A DNA stretch of 34,563 bases from an uncultured Phycisphaerales bacterium (GTDB lineage Bacteria > Planctomycetota > Phycisphaerae > Phycisphaerales > UBA1924). The notes under the pieces were generated by a model that was not told the DNA's origin, made no database searches, and saw only the letters and a program-made list of their open reading frames with translations. Positions within the stretch are counted from its first letter, which is position 1. Each line of letters starts with the position of its first letter. The DNA is taken from contig CALMPG010000176.1 in NCBI GenBank assembly GCA_937871915.1, forward strand, positions 1 to 34,563, written 5' to 3'. The position numbers and the translations under genes are program-made. This document shows positions 1 through 8,754 of the stretch, in pieces.

Positions 1-284
1 CCCGCGCACATCGCGCACGGCCCCAGCGTCCCCACCAGCGTGCAGTGGTTGAGCCGCCAGTCCCCGACTCTCGCCGCCGCCGCGCGGATCGCGATCAGTT
101 CCGCGTGCGCCGCCGGATCCTTCCGCGTGTGCCGCAGGTTCGCCCCCTCACCCAGCACCGCCCCCGTCGCCGTCTCATACACCACCGCCCCGACGGGAAT
201 CTCTCCCATCGCCGCCGCCCCGCGCGCCAGTTCCAGCGCCCGCCGCATCATCGCCACATCGGTCTCGTTCGCGGCCGGTCCCAT
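1..284 (-). CDS. tadA: tRNA-specific adenosine deaminase TadA-like (3' end outside window)
   Basis: Partial gene read leftwards; 94 residues are visible and the C-terminus lies beyond base 1. The frame begins MGPAANETDV and contains the zinc-binding signature of the cytidine/tRNA-adenosine deaminase family: HAE at residues 60-62, with the proton-shuttling Glu62, and PCAMC with Cys90 and Cys93. TadA converts A34 to inosine in the anticodon of tRNA-Arg(ACG) in the cytoplasm. The spacing and the context GDWRLNHCTLVGTLGPCAMC fit TadA better than free cytidine deaminase, but other nucleoside deaminases of this fold (for example guanine deaminase) cannot be excluded without the C-terminus. The ATG at 282-284 lies inside the 3' end of tatC (37-bp overlap), directly after a guanine-rich tract, so translation may be coupled to tatC. 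No clear Shine-Dalgarno stands out from the G-rich leader. Confidence 0.85.
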   Translation of the reverse strand, partial: MGPAANETDVAMMRRALELARGAAAMGEIPVGAVVYETATGAVLGEGANLRHTRKDPAAHAELIAIRAAAARVGDWRLNHCTLVGTLGPCAMCA

Positions 285-1369
285 GCCGAATCGTCCTCCC
301 CCCTTCCCCCCCCCCCCCTCCCCCTTCCTCCCCCCCCCTCCCCCCCCCCACCCCCAGCGCTCGTCGGCTCCTTCGAGAAAAACCGCCCCGACGCCACCCG
401 CTTGGCCGGCAACAGCCACAGCAGCACCAGCCCCACCTCGAACAGCGCGTACATCGGCGCCATCAGCGAGAGCATGCTCCAGAAGTCCGGCGGCGTGATC
501 GCCGCCGCGATGAGCGTGCACGTGAGCAGCGCATACTTGCGGTACTTCGACAGCGTCCTCCGATCGATCAGCCCCGTCCACCCCAGCAGCAGCACCACGA
601 TCGGCGTCTGGAACGCCACGGCAAACGCCAGCGCGAACGTCAGCACCAGGCCGACGTACTCCGCCACCTTGTAGTGCTGGATGACCTGCGAGTCCGCCTG
701 CAGCGGCAGGCTCAGCACCAGCGGCGGCTGTTTCGCCCGCTCCTCCTCCGTCGCCCCCCTCGCCTTCGGATTCACCATCGCCACCCGCACCGCCCGCCGC
801 TCCAGGTTCAGCCACATCTGCCCGGCCTTCACGTCCTTGGGATCTCCCATGACCTGCGGGATCGTCGGCAGCGCCGCCCCGGGGTCCAGCTGCACTATCG
901 GCGTCGCCGGACGCGGCAGCAGCGTGTTGTTGAAGTGCACGAAGAAGAACAGCGCAAACGGCAGCATCACGAAGTACATGAACGCCACGCCCAGCGCCGA
1001 GAAGAACACGCTCATCGGCGCCAGCACGTAGAAAAACCGGCGCTCCTTCGAGTACAACCCCGGCGCGATGAACTTCCACAACTGGAACACGATCCACGGC
1101 CCGCCCACCACGATCGCCAGCACCGCCCCGATCTTCAGGTACGTCAGAAACCCCTCGAGCACCTGCGTCGCCTGCATCGCCCCCGCCACGCCCTCGTCCT
1201 CCATCGCGCGAAGGAGCGGCTTGGCCAGGATGTACAGCAGTTCGTGCCCGAACCACAGCCCCACCACGAAGATCGGCACCACGCCCCCGATCGCCAGCGC
1301 CAGCCGCAGGCGCAACTCCTCCAGATGCTCGCCGATGGACATGGGCTTGTCGTTGATGTCTCGCGCCAT
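248..1369 (-). CDS. tatC: Sec-independent (twin-arginine) translocase subunit TatC
   Basis: TatC is the membrane receptor that binds the twin-arginine signal of folded proteins. The 373-aa product begins MARDINDKPMSIGEHLEELR; the HLEELR motif of the cytoplasmic N-terminus is at residues 15-20. Five to six hydrophobic segments follow (about 22-45, 70-100, 108-140, 228-257 and 268-305), with the conserved FIAPGL after helix 2 and TPPDFWSM in the late helices. It is about 100 residues longer than typical TatC (around 250 aa). One reason is a polar insertion of about 80 residues between helices 3 and 4, in the second periplasmic loop, containing the segment ATEEERAKQPP. The other is a Gly-rich tail encoded by the G-run. 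ATG at 1369 is preferred because everything upstream is Arg/Gly-rich and non-homologous; ATG 1342 (MSIGEHLEEL) is an alternative. The stop lies 37 bp inside tadA. No tatA is seen in the window. Confidence 0.95.
   Translation of the reverse strand: MARDINDKPMSIGEHLEELRLRLALAIGGVVPIFVVGLWFGHELLYILAKPLLRAMEDEGVAGAMQATQVLEGFLTYLKIGAVLAIVVGGPWIVFQLWKFIAPGLYSKERRFFYVLAPMSVFFSALGVAFMYFVMLPFALFFFVHFNNTLLPRPATPIVQLDPGAALPTIPQVMGDPKDVKAGQMWLNLERRAVRVAMVNPKARGATEEERAKQPPLVLSLPLQADSQVIQHYKVAEYVGLVLTFALAFAVAFQTPIVVLLLGWTGLIDRRTLSKYRKYALLTCTLIAAAITPPDFWSMLSLMAPMYALFEVGLVLLWLLPAKRVASGRFFSKEPTSAGGGGGEGGGGRGRGGGGRGEDDSAWDRPRTRPMWR
295..355. repeat. Low-complexity C-run (G-run on minus strand) at the tatC/tadA junction
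   Basis: About 60 bases are almost pure C on the plus strand, with only a few T and one A interrupting runs of up to 13 C. On the minus strand this encodes the Gly/Arg/Glu-rich tail of TatC and sits just upstream of the tadA start. It is either a true slippage-prone tract or a base-calling or assembly error; the sequence alone does not decide. Confidence 0.8.
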
Positions 1370-1605
1370 CTCGTGGTTTCGCCATCCCCGCCGCCCCGTA
1401 TGTCGGCTCCCGGCTCCCCCGGGCGTTGAGCGTACGCCCCGTTCGCCATCTGGCAGGGACACACTGGCGCGACCGTCCCACTCCTGACGAACCGAACACC
1501 ACGCTCCCCCGCCCGGTACACCCGATAAGCACACACCCACCCACCCGCAAGACGCCGACGGATTCTCCCCGCTCGCACGTCTTGGTCTCTTGAAAGAGGT
1601 GCATT
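1370..1605. other. Divergent intergenic region between tatC and the sigma factor
   Basis: This 236-bp stretch separates leftward tatC from the rightward sigma-factor operon, so it should hold both promoters. A short inverted repeat (GGGCGT at 1421-1426, ACGCCC at 1434-1439, 7-base loop) is visible. A Shine-Dalgarno for the sigma factor (GAAAGAGGTG) ends about 5 bases before its GTG start. No convincing -35/-10 pair for the housekeeping sigma factor was found. An ECF-type autoregulated promoter is possible but cannot be recognised without knowing its consensus. Confidence 0.5.
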
Positions 1606-2268
1606 GTGAACGACCCGGCCGGCCCCCCCGCGGCACCTACCGCCGACGGCGCAGGGACCGGGGATCAATCCCTGGTTCGCGAAGCGATCCGCGGCGACGA
1701 GGAATCGCTGCGCGAACTGTGGAACCGCCACCGCCGCTGGGTGGCGGCCGTCCTCCTGGCCCACATGCCCCGGGACGCCGAACTCGACGACTTGCTCCAG
1801 GAGGTAGCCGTGGCCGTTGTGGCGAAGATCTCGGGATTGCGTGAGGAGGCCGCCTTCAAGCCCTGGCTGCGCGCCGTCGCCCTGAGCATCGCCAAGACCA
1901 GCGCCCGCCGGCGCACCGTCCGCAAGGCCGGTTGGTTCCGCCTCGTCGGCTTCGCCGGCGCACGCGCCGACGAGCGCGCCCACGACCACGCCTCTCCCGC
2001 CATGCGCGAAGGCCGCCGCCTCATGGACCTCTCCGCCGAACTCCCCGACGGCTACCGCGAGCCCCTCCTGCTCAAGTGCATCCACGACATGTCCTACAAG
2101 CAGATCGGCGACGTCATGGGCCTCCCCGACACCACCATCGAAACCCGCATCGCCCGCGCCCGCAAGATGCTCCGCGAGCGAGCCCTCGCCGCCGGCCTCG
2201 GCCCCGAGAGCCCCGGGCGTGGGCGAGCGGGCCCCTCCGACTCCCAGCACGAAAGCAGCCGCGCATGA
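1606..2268 (+). CDS. ECF-type RNA polymerase sigma-70 family factor
   Basis: Extracytoplasmic-function-type sigma factor of 220 aa. Residues about 22-95 form sigma region 2 (the segments SLRELWNRHRRWVAAVLL and DAELDDLLQEVAVAVVAKI, matching the DLVQEVF-like core-binding helix). Residues about 140-195 form region 4, with the helix-turn-helix MSYKQIGDVMGLPDTTIETR and the recognition helix followed by ARKMLRE. There is no region 1.1 or region 3, as expected for this class. It directs RNA polymerase to a small regulon, usually envelope or stress genes. The GTG start at 1606 is chosen because GAAAGAGGTG sits just upstream and the protein then has a normal N-terminal length. Its TGA overlaps the ATG of the next gene (ATGA), which implies translational coupling and fits a sigma/anti-sigma pair. 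The C-terminal 25 residues are Gly/Ser/Pro-rich and not conserved in the family. The specific ECF group is not assignable here. Confidence 0.92.
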   Translation: MNDPAGPPAAPTADGAGTGDQSLVREAIRGDEESLRELWNRHRRWVAAVLLAHMPRDAELDDLLQEVAVAVVAKISGLREEAAFKPWLRAVALSIAKTSARRRTVRKAGWFRLVGFAGARADERAHDHASPAMREGRRLMDLSAELPDGYREPLLLKCIHDMSYKQIGDVMGLPDTTIETRIARARKMLRERALAAGLGPESPGRGRAGPSDSQHESSRA

Positions 2269-2948
2269 CCACGACACCAAACCACACCGAGCAACTCGAC
2301 CTCCTCGTCAGCCGCATCGCCGGCGGCGAAGCGAGCGCCGACGACTGGACCGCCTTCAACGCCCTCGCCGCCCACACGCCCGAGGCCTGGAAGTCCCTCG
2401 CCCAGGCCCAGCGCGACCAGCACTCGCTCTCCCTCGCCGTCGGCGTCGCCCTCCACGCCGCCGACCACGTCGATCTCCCCGGCCGCGACGCCGCCGACGC
2501 CCTCTTCCAGCGCGGCCGCTGGCGCCAGGACGCCTCGCACTCCCCCGCGTGGGCCCGCGCCCGCTCCATGGGCGGCTGGGCCGTCGCCGCCGCCCTCGCC
2601 CTCGCGTTCCTGGGCAATCGCTTCGGCGTCATCAACATCCAGGACTCGCCCGGCCCCTCCAACACCGCGAGCGTCATCCCCGCCAACTACTTCCCCATCA
2701 ACAACCCCGACGATGCCCTCGCCCTCTATCGCACCCAGGGCAGGCAGTCCGGGCGCGTTATCGCCGAAATGCCCGTATTGCTCGATTCCCGCCCCGCCAC
2801 GACGGGGCGCGGCTTCGAGGTCGTCTATGTCAGACAGATCCTCGAACGCGCCCAGGTCAACGACCTCTACCGCTTCACCAAGGACGAGGCCAACCGCCCC
2901 ATTCCCGTCCGCATCAGCGTTCCCGACCAGCCGACCCGGGCCGAATGA
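2265..2948 (+). CDS. Single-pass membrane protein, probable anti-sigma factor
   Basis: The 227-aa protein starts at an ATG that overlaps the sigma-factor stop codon by 4 bases. Residues 1-100 are a soluble, largely helical region resembling the cytoplasmic part of ECF anti-sigma factors, but without the zinc-binding HxxxCxxC motif. One transmembrane helix is predicted at about 103-119 (GGWAVAAALALAFLG). The remaining 105 residues would be periplasmic and contain no recognised domain. Topology, position and coupling are those of an anti-sigma factor that holds the upstream sigma at the membrane and releases it on an envelope signal; this role is inferred from context, not from a family signature. 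The downstream PDZ protein may take part in sensing. Confidence 0.75.
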   Translation: MTTTPNHTEQLDLLVSRIAGGEASADDWTAFNALAAHTPEAWKSLAQAQRDQHSLSLAVGVALHAADHVDLPGRDAADALFQRGRWRQDASHSPAWARARSMGGWAVAAALALAFLGNRFGVINIQDSPGPSNTASVIPANYFPINNPDDALALYRTQGRQSGRVIAEMPVLLDSRPATTGRGFEVVYVRQILERAQVNDLYRFTKDEANRPIPVRISVPDQPTRAE

Positions 2949-3006
2949 GTCCCCGTTTCTGCGCCATCCGCGGGCCCGGACGCCCGCTCTCGAAGGGAGT
3001 TTTCCA

Positions 3007-4218
3007 ATGATCCGTCGCACCACCATCGCCGCCCTTTCCATCCTCGCCCTCGCCGGCGCGGCCGGCGCCCAGTTCCAATGGGTCCAGAGCGCCCCCGCCG
3101 CCCCGCCCGATCCCATCGACGCCACCTCCAACACCATCGTCTCGAGCTCGTCGGTGTGGTCCATCAGTTCCACCCAGGACGGACACACCTACAAGATCGA
3201 CGGCAAGGACGGCGCCGTCACGGCCGAGATCGACGGCACGCCCGTCCCCGCCGACCGCGTGGCCCTCGAAGGCGATGCCGTGAGCATCAAGGACGAGAAG
3301 GGCAACACTCTCTTCGCCACCCAGACCCCCGCCTCCGGGGTCTCGGGCGACGTCTTCGCGCTCACCTCGCCGCGCGGCTCGCTCTTCTCGGGCCCGCGCG
3401 CCCTGGTCGCCGGCCCCCGCGATCACACCGGCCGCGTCGAGCCCGCCGCGCCACCCGTCATGATCGGCGTCCAACTCCTCGAGCCCGATGCCTCCCTCCG
3501 CGGCCACCTCGGCCTCAAGGAAAACGAATCCACCATGATCGGCGCCGTCTACGACGGCCTCCCCGCCTCGCTCGCCGGCCTCGAGCCCTACGACATCATC
3601 GTCGCCATCAACGGCAAGTCCCCCGCCCCCGTCGAGGCCGTCCGCTCCGCCCTCCGCGACACCGAGGCCGGAAAGTCCGTCTCGCTCCGGGTCATCCACC
3701 GCGGCCAGGAAAAGACCCTCGCCGTCTCCCCCGAAAAGTACGACCAGAACAAGCTCGACAAGGCCAAGGTCAACGCCATCGCCGCCGCCTCCGGAACCCC
3801 CGGCATCGCCGCCTTCTCCGGCGCCCTGGACCCCGACATCGACAAGTGGGCCAAGGCCTGGGCCGGCGGCAACGGCGCCGTCAACGTCCAGCCCTTCATC
3901 GCCACCCCCCCAGGCAAGAACGGCAAGCCCATGACGCTCTGGTTCAACAACACCCCCGGCGCGGGCGGCCAGAGCATGAACGACTTCGCCCACCGCATGC
4001 AGGAAATGGCCGAGCAGATGCGGGCCCAGGCCGAGGCCGCCCGCCTCGACGCCGATCGCCTCCGCGAGCAACTCCTCAAGCGCGTCGGCCCGGGCCCCGC
4101 CCCGGGCGCCGTAAGCCCCGGCATGGACGACCGCATGAAGAACATGGAAGACATGCTCCGCAAGCTCATGGAGCAGCGTGAAAAACAGGCCGAAGAGAAA
4201 ACCGACGCCCGCTCCTGA
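3007..4218 (+). CDS. Exported PDZ-domain protein with C-terminal coiled coil
   Basis: This 403-aa protein has a clear Sec signal peptide (MIRRTTIAALSILALAGAAGA, cleavage likely after residue 21). A polar region of about 125 residues follows. A PDZ domain spans about 151-242, with the peptide-binding and core segments IGAVYDGLPASLAGLEPYDIIVA and INGK typical of HtrA/DegS-type PDZ domains. The C-terminal 80 residues are rich in Met, Glu, Arg and Gln and should form a coiled coil (about 325-400). There is no protease domain, so it is a binding or adaptor module rather than an HtrA protease. The ATG is preceded by AAGGGAG at good spacing. It is third in the sigma/anti-sigma operon, 58 bp after the anti-sigma gene, and is closed by a strong terminator. 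A role in detecting misfolded envelope proteins for this signalling unit is a reasonable but unproven inference. Confidence 0.88.
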   Translation: MIRRTTIAALSILALAGAAGAQFQWVQSAPAAPPDPIDATSNTIVSSSSVWSISSTQDGHTYKIDGKDGAVTAEIDGTPVPADRVALEGDAVSIKDEKGNTLFATQTPASGVSGDVFALTSPRGSLFSGPRALVAGPRDHTGRVEPAAPPVMIGVQLLEPDASLRGHLGLKENESTMIGAVYDGLPASLAGLEPYDIIVAINGKSPAPVEAVRSALRDTEAGKSVSLRVIHRGQEKTLAVSPEKYDQNKLDKAKVNAIAAASGTPGIAAFSGALDPDIDKWAKAWAGGNGAVNVQPFIATPPGKNGKPMTLWFNNTPGAGGQSMNDFAHRMQEMAEQMRAQAEAARLDADRLREQLLKRVGPGPAPGAVSPGMDDRMKNMEDMLRKLMEQREKQAEEKTDARS

Positions 4219-4300
4219 CGCCCCGCTGGCCACCGGCCCCCCGGGGTTCAACTTCCCACCTCCCCCTCCGCCCTCCCCCTTTCCGAACACCTCTTCGCGG

Positions 4301-4339
4301 CCGCCCGGGGCACCACCAGCCCCGGGCGGTCGCTCTTTT
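4301..4339 (+). terminator. Rho-independent terminator of the sigma/anti-sigma/PDZ operon
   Basis: A perfect 11-bp stem (CCGCCCGGGGC at 4301-4311 with its exact complement at 4319-4329) encloses a 7-base loop and is followed within 6 bases by a short T-run ending at 4339. It lies 82 bp after the PDZ gene stop codon. Confidence 0.85.
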
Positions 4340-4430
4340 GGGTACCCCGCCGCCCCGCGCCGGACCCCTGCCGGGTACCCCGACACTCCGTGGCGGGCCG
4401 GTCCCGGGTACCCCGACACTCCGTGGCGGG
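4340..4430. repeat. Three tandem 33-bp palindromic repeat units
   Basis: Units begin at 4340, 4373 and 4406, exactly 33 bp apart. Each starts GGGTACCCCG. Units 2 and 3 are identical over 25 bp: the self-complementary box GGGTACCC is followed by a hairpin with arms CCGACAC and GTGGCGG around TCC, then G. Unit 1 keeps the first 10 bases and has a degenerate stem. A further exact 25-bp copy is at 32530-32554, and a variant lies inside a gene at 34186-34218. The 33-bp period equals 11 codons, and several frames through the array are open. The array lies directly behind the PDZ-operon terminator. Confidence 0.9.
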
Positions 4431-4611
4431 TTCTTCGAGTCCCCTGCCACTACGACTCCCGTTCCCGGTAGCCATTGGTTCACCGCGCCCACACACCCCA
4501 CAATCGTCTCAGGACCGTCCCCCGTCCCCTCCGTCTTCACTTCCCCTCACCACCGCCAACCCAATCGCCGATTCGTCTACCATCTCCCCCGGCATCCGAA
4601 AAGGAGTTCCC
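4431..4611 (+). other. moxR upstream region
   Basis: This 181-bp leader region follows the repeat array. It is cytosine-rich and ends in AAAAGGAG, a strong Shine-Dalgarno placed 6 bases before the moxR ATG. No convincing -35/-10 pair was recognised. Confidence 0.4.
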
Positions 4612-5697
<1,086 letters not shown>

Positions 5698-5715
5698 ACA
5701 TGCGCCCGCTCGTCC

Positions 5716-5752
5716 GTGCCCGCGGTTCGCCTCGGGGCGGAACCGCGGGCAC
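5716..5752. terminator. Inverted repeat between convergent moxR and the dockerin-tailed gene
   Basis: A perfect 13-bp stem (GTGCCCGCGGTTC at 5716-5728 with its complement at 5740-5752) closes an 11-base loop. It sits 18 bp after the moxR stop and 8 bp before the stop of the opposing gene. There is no T-run on either side, so it is a bidirectional terminator candidate on structural grounds only. Confidence 0.65.
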
Positions 5753-5760
5753 GAGTCGGC

Positions 5761-8754
5761 TTAGTGGCACACCGATGGGCCGGCGAACCACGCGTTCAAG
5801 AAGTCAAAGATATCCTGCACTTCCAAGGCACCCGAGCCGTTGAAGTCTGCAGGCTGGGGACAGTTGTATGTGCTCGGCGGGGTCACGCCCACGACCATGC
5901 ACCCCGCGAACCACGCGTTCAAGAAATCGAAAATGTCCTGAACCTCGAAGGTCCCGTCGCGGTTGAAGTCCGCGCGGCATGGGTCGCCTGTGTATTGGCA
6001 CACCGGAACCGAAGTGTTGAGAGCCTCCCACAGGTCGTTCAGGTGATTCCCGTCACAGTCGGGCGCAATACGGAACCAATACGCAGGAGAGCCGTCCCCG
6101 TCGGGATCTCCGTTGGCATCCAGCCGAACTGGCCACTCCACCGCGGGCTCGCCGGCGATCAGCCCGCTCGCGACGTGCCGAGGCAACACACGATACAGCC
6201 CCGGTGCGGGCGACGCCGCCGCGGCCCGCCGCAAACCGATCGTGCGTGAGTCCAACCCGTTCGTTCCCGGCGCCACCACCGTGAAGAGGCTCGTGACCTC
6301 CATCACCTGTGAATGGTTGTGCTCGTCCACTCCCTGAACCACGATCGCACCCAGGGTGCTGCTATGAGCGCTCTGCCAGGGGAACCGCGTTGTTCCCACC
6401 CGGATCGCGGGCACTACAGGCCCGTACGACGTGATCTTGATCGGAATGGGAATCGGAGTCCCACTGTCCAGGAAGTGCGAGTCGGTGACCGTGACGGCAT
6501 CCCATTGCGTGTACTCGATGCCGAAGTTGTTGACCGGATCGCAGTCAAACTCGTGCATGCGGAATGGCGCCACGCCCACCGCGCCACCGCCAAGCATCGC
6601 GCGAGTCGCCCAGTAGATCGGCGCGCGGAAAGGTTGCGAGGCGTCTCGATTCAGCGTGATACTGGTCGCGGGCGTTCCCCAGCCCACTATCACGTCACCT
6701 TGCCAGAAACTCTCGGGCGTCGGCATCGGGTCGGCCTGCGCATTTGCGGCGTTCAGAATGATCTGGCCCGCGAGGCCCAACGGGTCACGGATGCGGATCG
6801 CGCCACGCTCCGCACACGGTCCGCCCCGCGGCGAGGGGAACATACTCGAACCCAAGGGCTGCGGATACACGGGATCGTTCGGGTCGGAACAGTTTGGCCA
6901 GTTCAGCAACCTCCCGTTGACCACAATCCGCTCAGACTCTGCGAGTGCCGGCAAATGCAACTCGCCATAGATGTCTCCTGTAAACCTCGCGACGAGGCAG
7001 TCCTTGAACCACACATCGGAATGGGGACCGACGATCCCTACGGTCATCATGCCGATGCTCGAGTAGTCATTTGACGGATCGTTGGCGAGCACTCCCATCG
7101 AGTACTCCAGTCGCCCCGACCACACGATTCCTTCTCGAAGGTCCCCGATTTCCAGGGAATCGATTGTCTCTGCCTCTATGCGAGGAATGTACGGCTTGAG
7201 GAAGCCGCCGTAGAACCCGCTCATCGTGTGGACCCTTGCCACCCCAATGTGCTTCGCCCGGACAAGGGAGTCCGCCGCTCCCGCCTCAAAACACCGATCC
7301 GGATTGTTCGAGTCGGGAATGATCCAATCGTCCGCGTCAAAGTGGTCGCGGCTGAACGTGTAGTTCGGATCGCTCGGGGAGTTGAGAGTGGGTGGAATGG
7401 GAGCGCACTGGATAGAGGTCATGCCCCGAACGAATCCGAAGTATGTGTCGGGGATGGTGCTCTCATATCCAATCTCTACTCTCGGGATTGTGCCATTCAC
7501 GCGATCCGTTGCGACGATGTCTGCCCCTCCCTGAATGCCCACCCAAATGGGCTGGGTAAAAGAGGCCCCAATGATGGACGTATGTCCCATGTTGTACTTC
7601 ACGGTGATGGGCGCATCGACCACGCCGCGGACCACGATTCCCGCCGGAGTGCCCGCCCCGTTCGGAATGTTGCCCGCGCGTATTGACCCCGTGAGCGCGC
7701 CATCGGTTTGCACCATTCTCAGGGTCGCGTCGGAGTTCTCGCCACGCGTCGGCAGGTATTCCAAGTCCGCGGCGATGTCGGCGTAGATGTCGTACGGCGC
7801 GGCGACTGACACAACCCCCGTTCCCGGATCAACCAACGCAACACGAACTTCATCGATCCCATTGCCCGCACGAATCTGCGACTTGCGCGCGCTCGTTCCG
7901 ATCGGCCCATTGCAGAGAATGCTCCCGATCCTTCCGCGCTCCGCCTTGACATCGCCCGTGATCCCGAACACCGCGCCGCCGGTGCGCAGAGCGGTCGTCC
8001 CCGCCAAGACCTTGCCAATTCCGTTGAACAACTCAACGTCGAAGGCGTCGATCGGAGCGCCACTTGCCAAAAGCGTTCCTTGGATGCTCTGACCCGCCAT
8101 TACGTGTCCGATTGCCGGCCGACCGGTGAACACCCCGAACCGAAAGTCCGCGCTGTCCATTGTGGCCGTGACGTCGGCGTGGATGTTCCCGCTGCCATCC
8201 TGTTGCCCCGGAGCTTGAAGGCGGTAGGCCTGGGCTACAACGATGTTGTCGCGTGGCGAAGCGCTCGCACTGCCGATGTCGCGAGTGACGGCAATGGCAC
8301 AGCGCACACCGGCACAGCCTGCCGCATTCAGCGAGCGAAAGCTCCTTGCGCCCGCAGGCATCGCATCGTCAGGCGAGAAGTTGAAGTCTGCTAGTCCGGT
8401 CAAGTCGCTCGCAAAGAACGGCGGTGCGACCAGCAGCCGGATTTGTGCCGGCAAGGGCGAGTTGGGCTGGATCGTGACCGGTCCGATGTCCGCTGTTGGA
8501 ATGCCATCATGCTCCGAGTTGGTGTCGTAGATTCGAACAAACGAGTACGAATACCACGGGTCCGCTGGCGTCCGCGCCGCCTGAGCGAGTTGCTCCGTCG
8601 TGATCGTGATCGGGTCCCCCGAGGCGTGCAGAGAACCCACCTGCCTCTCGAGGTTGTCGATGCCGCGCACTGTGACTCGAATGGTCTGGGCGAGCGCGCC
8701 GCTAGTGCACAGACCCGCGACAACCAACCCCGCCAGAAAGACCAGCCGCTTCAT
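5761..8754 (-). CDS. Large exported protein with paired C-terminal dockerin-like repeats
   Basis: The 997-aa protein starts with a signal peptide (MKRLVFLAGLVVAGLCTSGALAQ). Its body is rich in short beta-prone segments with no recognised catalytic domain. The C-terminus carries two copies of a dockerin-like motif: an EF-hand loop ([24 protein letters not shown]) followed each time by IFDFLNAWFAG. The two copies are joined by a Cys-containing linker, and the protein ends PSVCH. An additional DCDGNHLNDLWE element resembles a calcium loop. Segments near the C-terminus ([43 protein letters not shown]) match the protein at 16442-18727, so the two are paralogs. ATG 8754 has AGGAGG upstream and overlaps the end of the FGE-like gene by 53 bp, suggesting co-transcription. 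Codon third positions are less C/G-biased than in neighbouring housekeeping genes. Probable surface or extracellular structural protein; function unknown. Confidence 0.85.
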   Translation of the reverse strand: MKRLVFLAGLVVAGLCTSGALAQTIRVTVRGIDNLERQVGSLHASGDPITITTEQLAQAARTPADPWYSYSFVRIYDTNSEHDGIPTADIGPVTIQPNSPLPAQIRLLVAPPFFASDLTGLADFNFSPDDAMPAGARSFRSLNAAGCAGVRCAIAVTRDIGSASASPRDNIVVAQAYRLQAPGQQDGSGNIHADVTATMDSADFRFGVFTGRPAIGHVMAGQSIQGTLLASGAPIDAFDVELFNGIGKVLAGTTALRTGGAVFGITGDVKAERGRIGSILCNGPIGTSARKSQIRAGNGIDEVRVALVDPGTGVVSVAAPYDIYADIAADLEYLPTRGENSDATLRMVQTDGALTGSIRAGNIPNGAGTPAGIVVRGVVDAPITVKYNMGHTSIIGASFTQPIWVGIQGGADIVATDRVNGTIPRVEIGYESTIPDTYFGFVRGMTSIQCAPIPPTLNSPSDPNYTFSRDHFDADDWIIPDSNNPDRCFEAGAADSLVRAKHIGVARVHTMSGFYGGFLKPYIPRIEAETIDSLEIGDLREGIVWSGRLEYSMGVLANDPSNDYSSIGMMTVGIVGPHSDVWFKDCLVARFTGDIYGELHLPALAESERIVVNGRLLNWPNCSDPNDPVYPQPLGSSMFPSPRGGPCAERGAIRIRDPLGLAGQIILNAANAQADPMPTPESFWQGDVIVGWGTPATSITLNRDASQPFRAPIYWATRAMLGGGAVGVAPFRMHEFDCDPVNNFGIEYTQWDAVTVTDSHFLDSGTPIPIPIKITSYGPVVPAIRVGTTRFPWQSAHSSTLGAIVVQGVDEHNHSQVMEVTSLFTVVAPGTNGLDSRTIGLRRAAAASPAPGLYRVLPRHVASGLIAGEPAVEWPVRLDANGDPDGDGSPAYWFRIAPDCDGNHLNDLWEALNTSVPVCQYTGDPCRADFNRDGTFEVQDIFDFLNAWFAGCMVVGVTPPSTYNCPQPADFNGSGALEVQDIFDFLNAWFAGPSVCH

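Noticed and set aside
674..1429. Long plus-strand frames opposite tatC, and similar long frames opposite or within most genes
   Set aside because: Their translations are Arg/Pro/His-rich or Ala/Gly-rich shadows caused by the strong third-position GC bias; the opposite or alternative frame encodes a recognisable conserved protein.
4219..4300. Possible small gene between the PDZ gene and its terminator
   Set aside because: The stretch is C-rich low-complexity sequence without start, ribosome-binding site or conserved peptide; it is best read as the 3' untranslated region.
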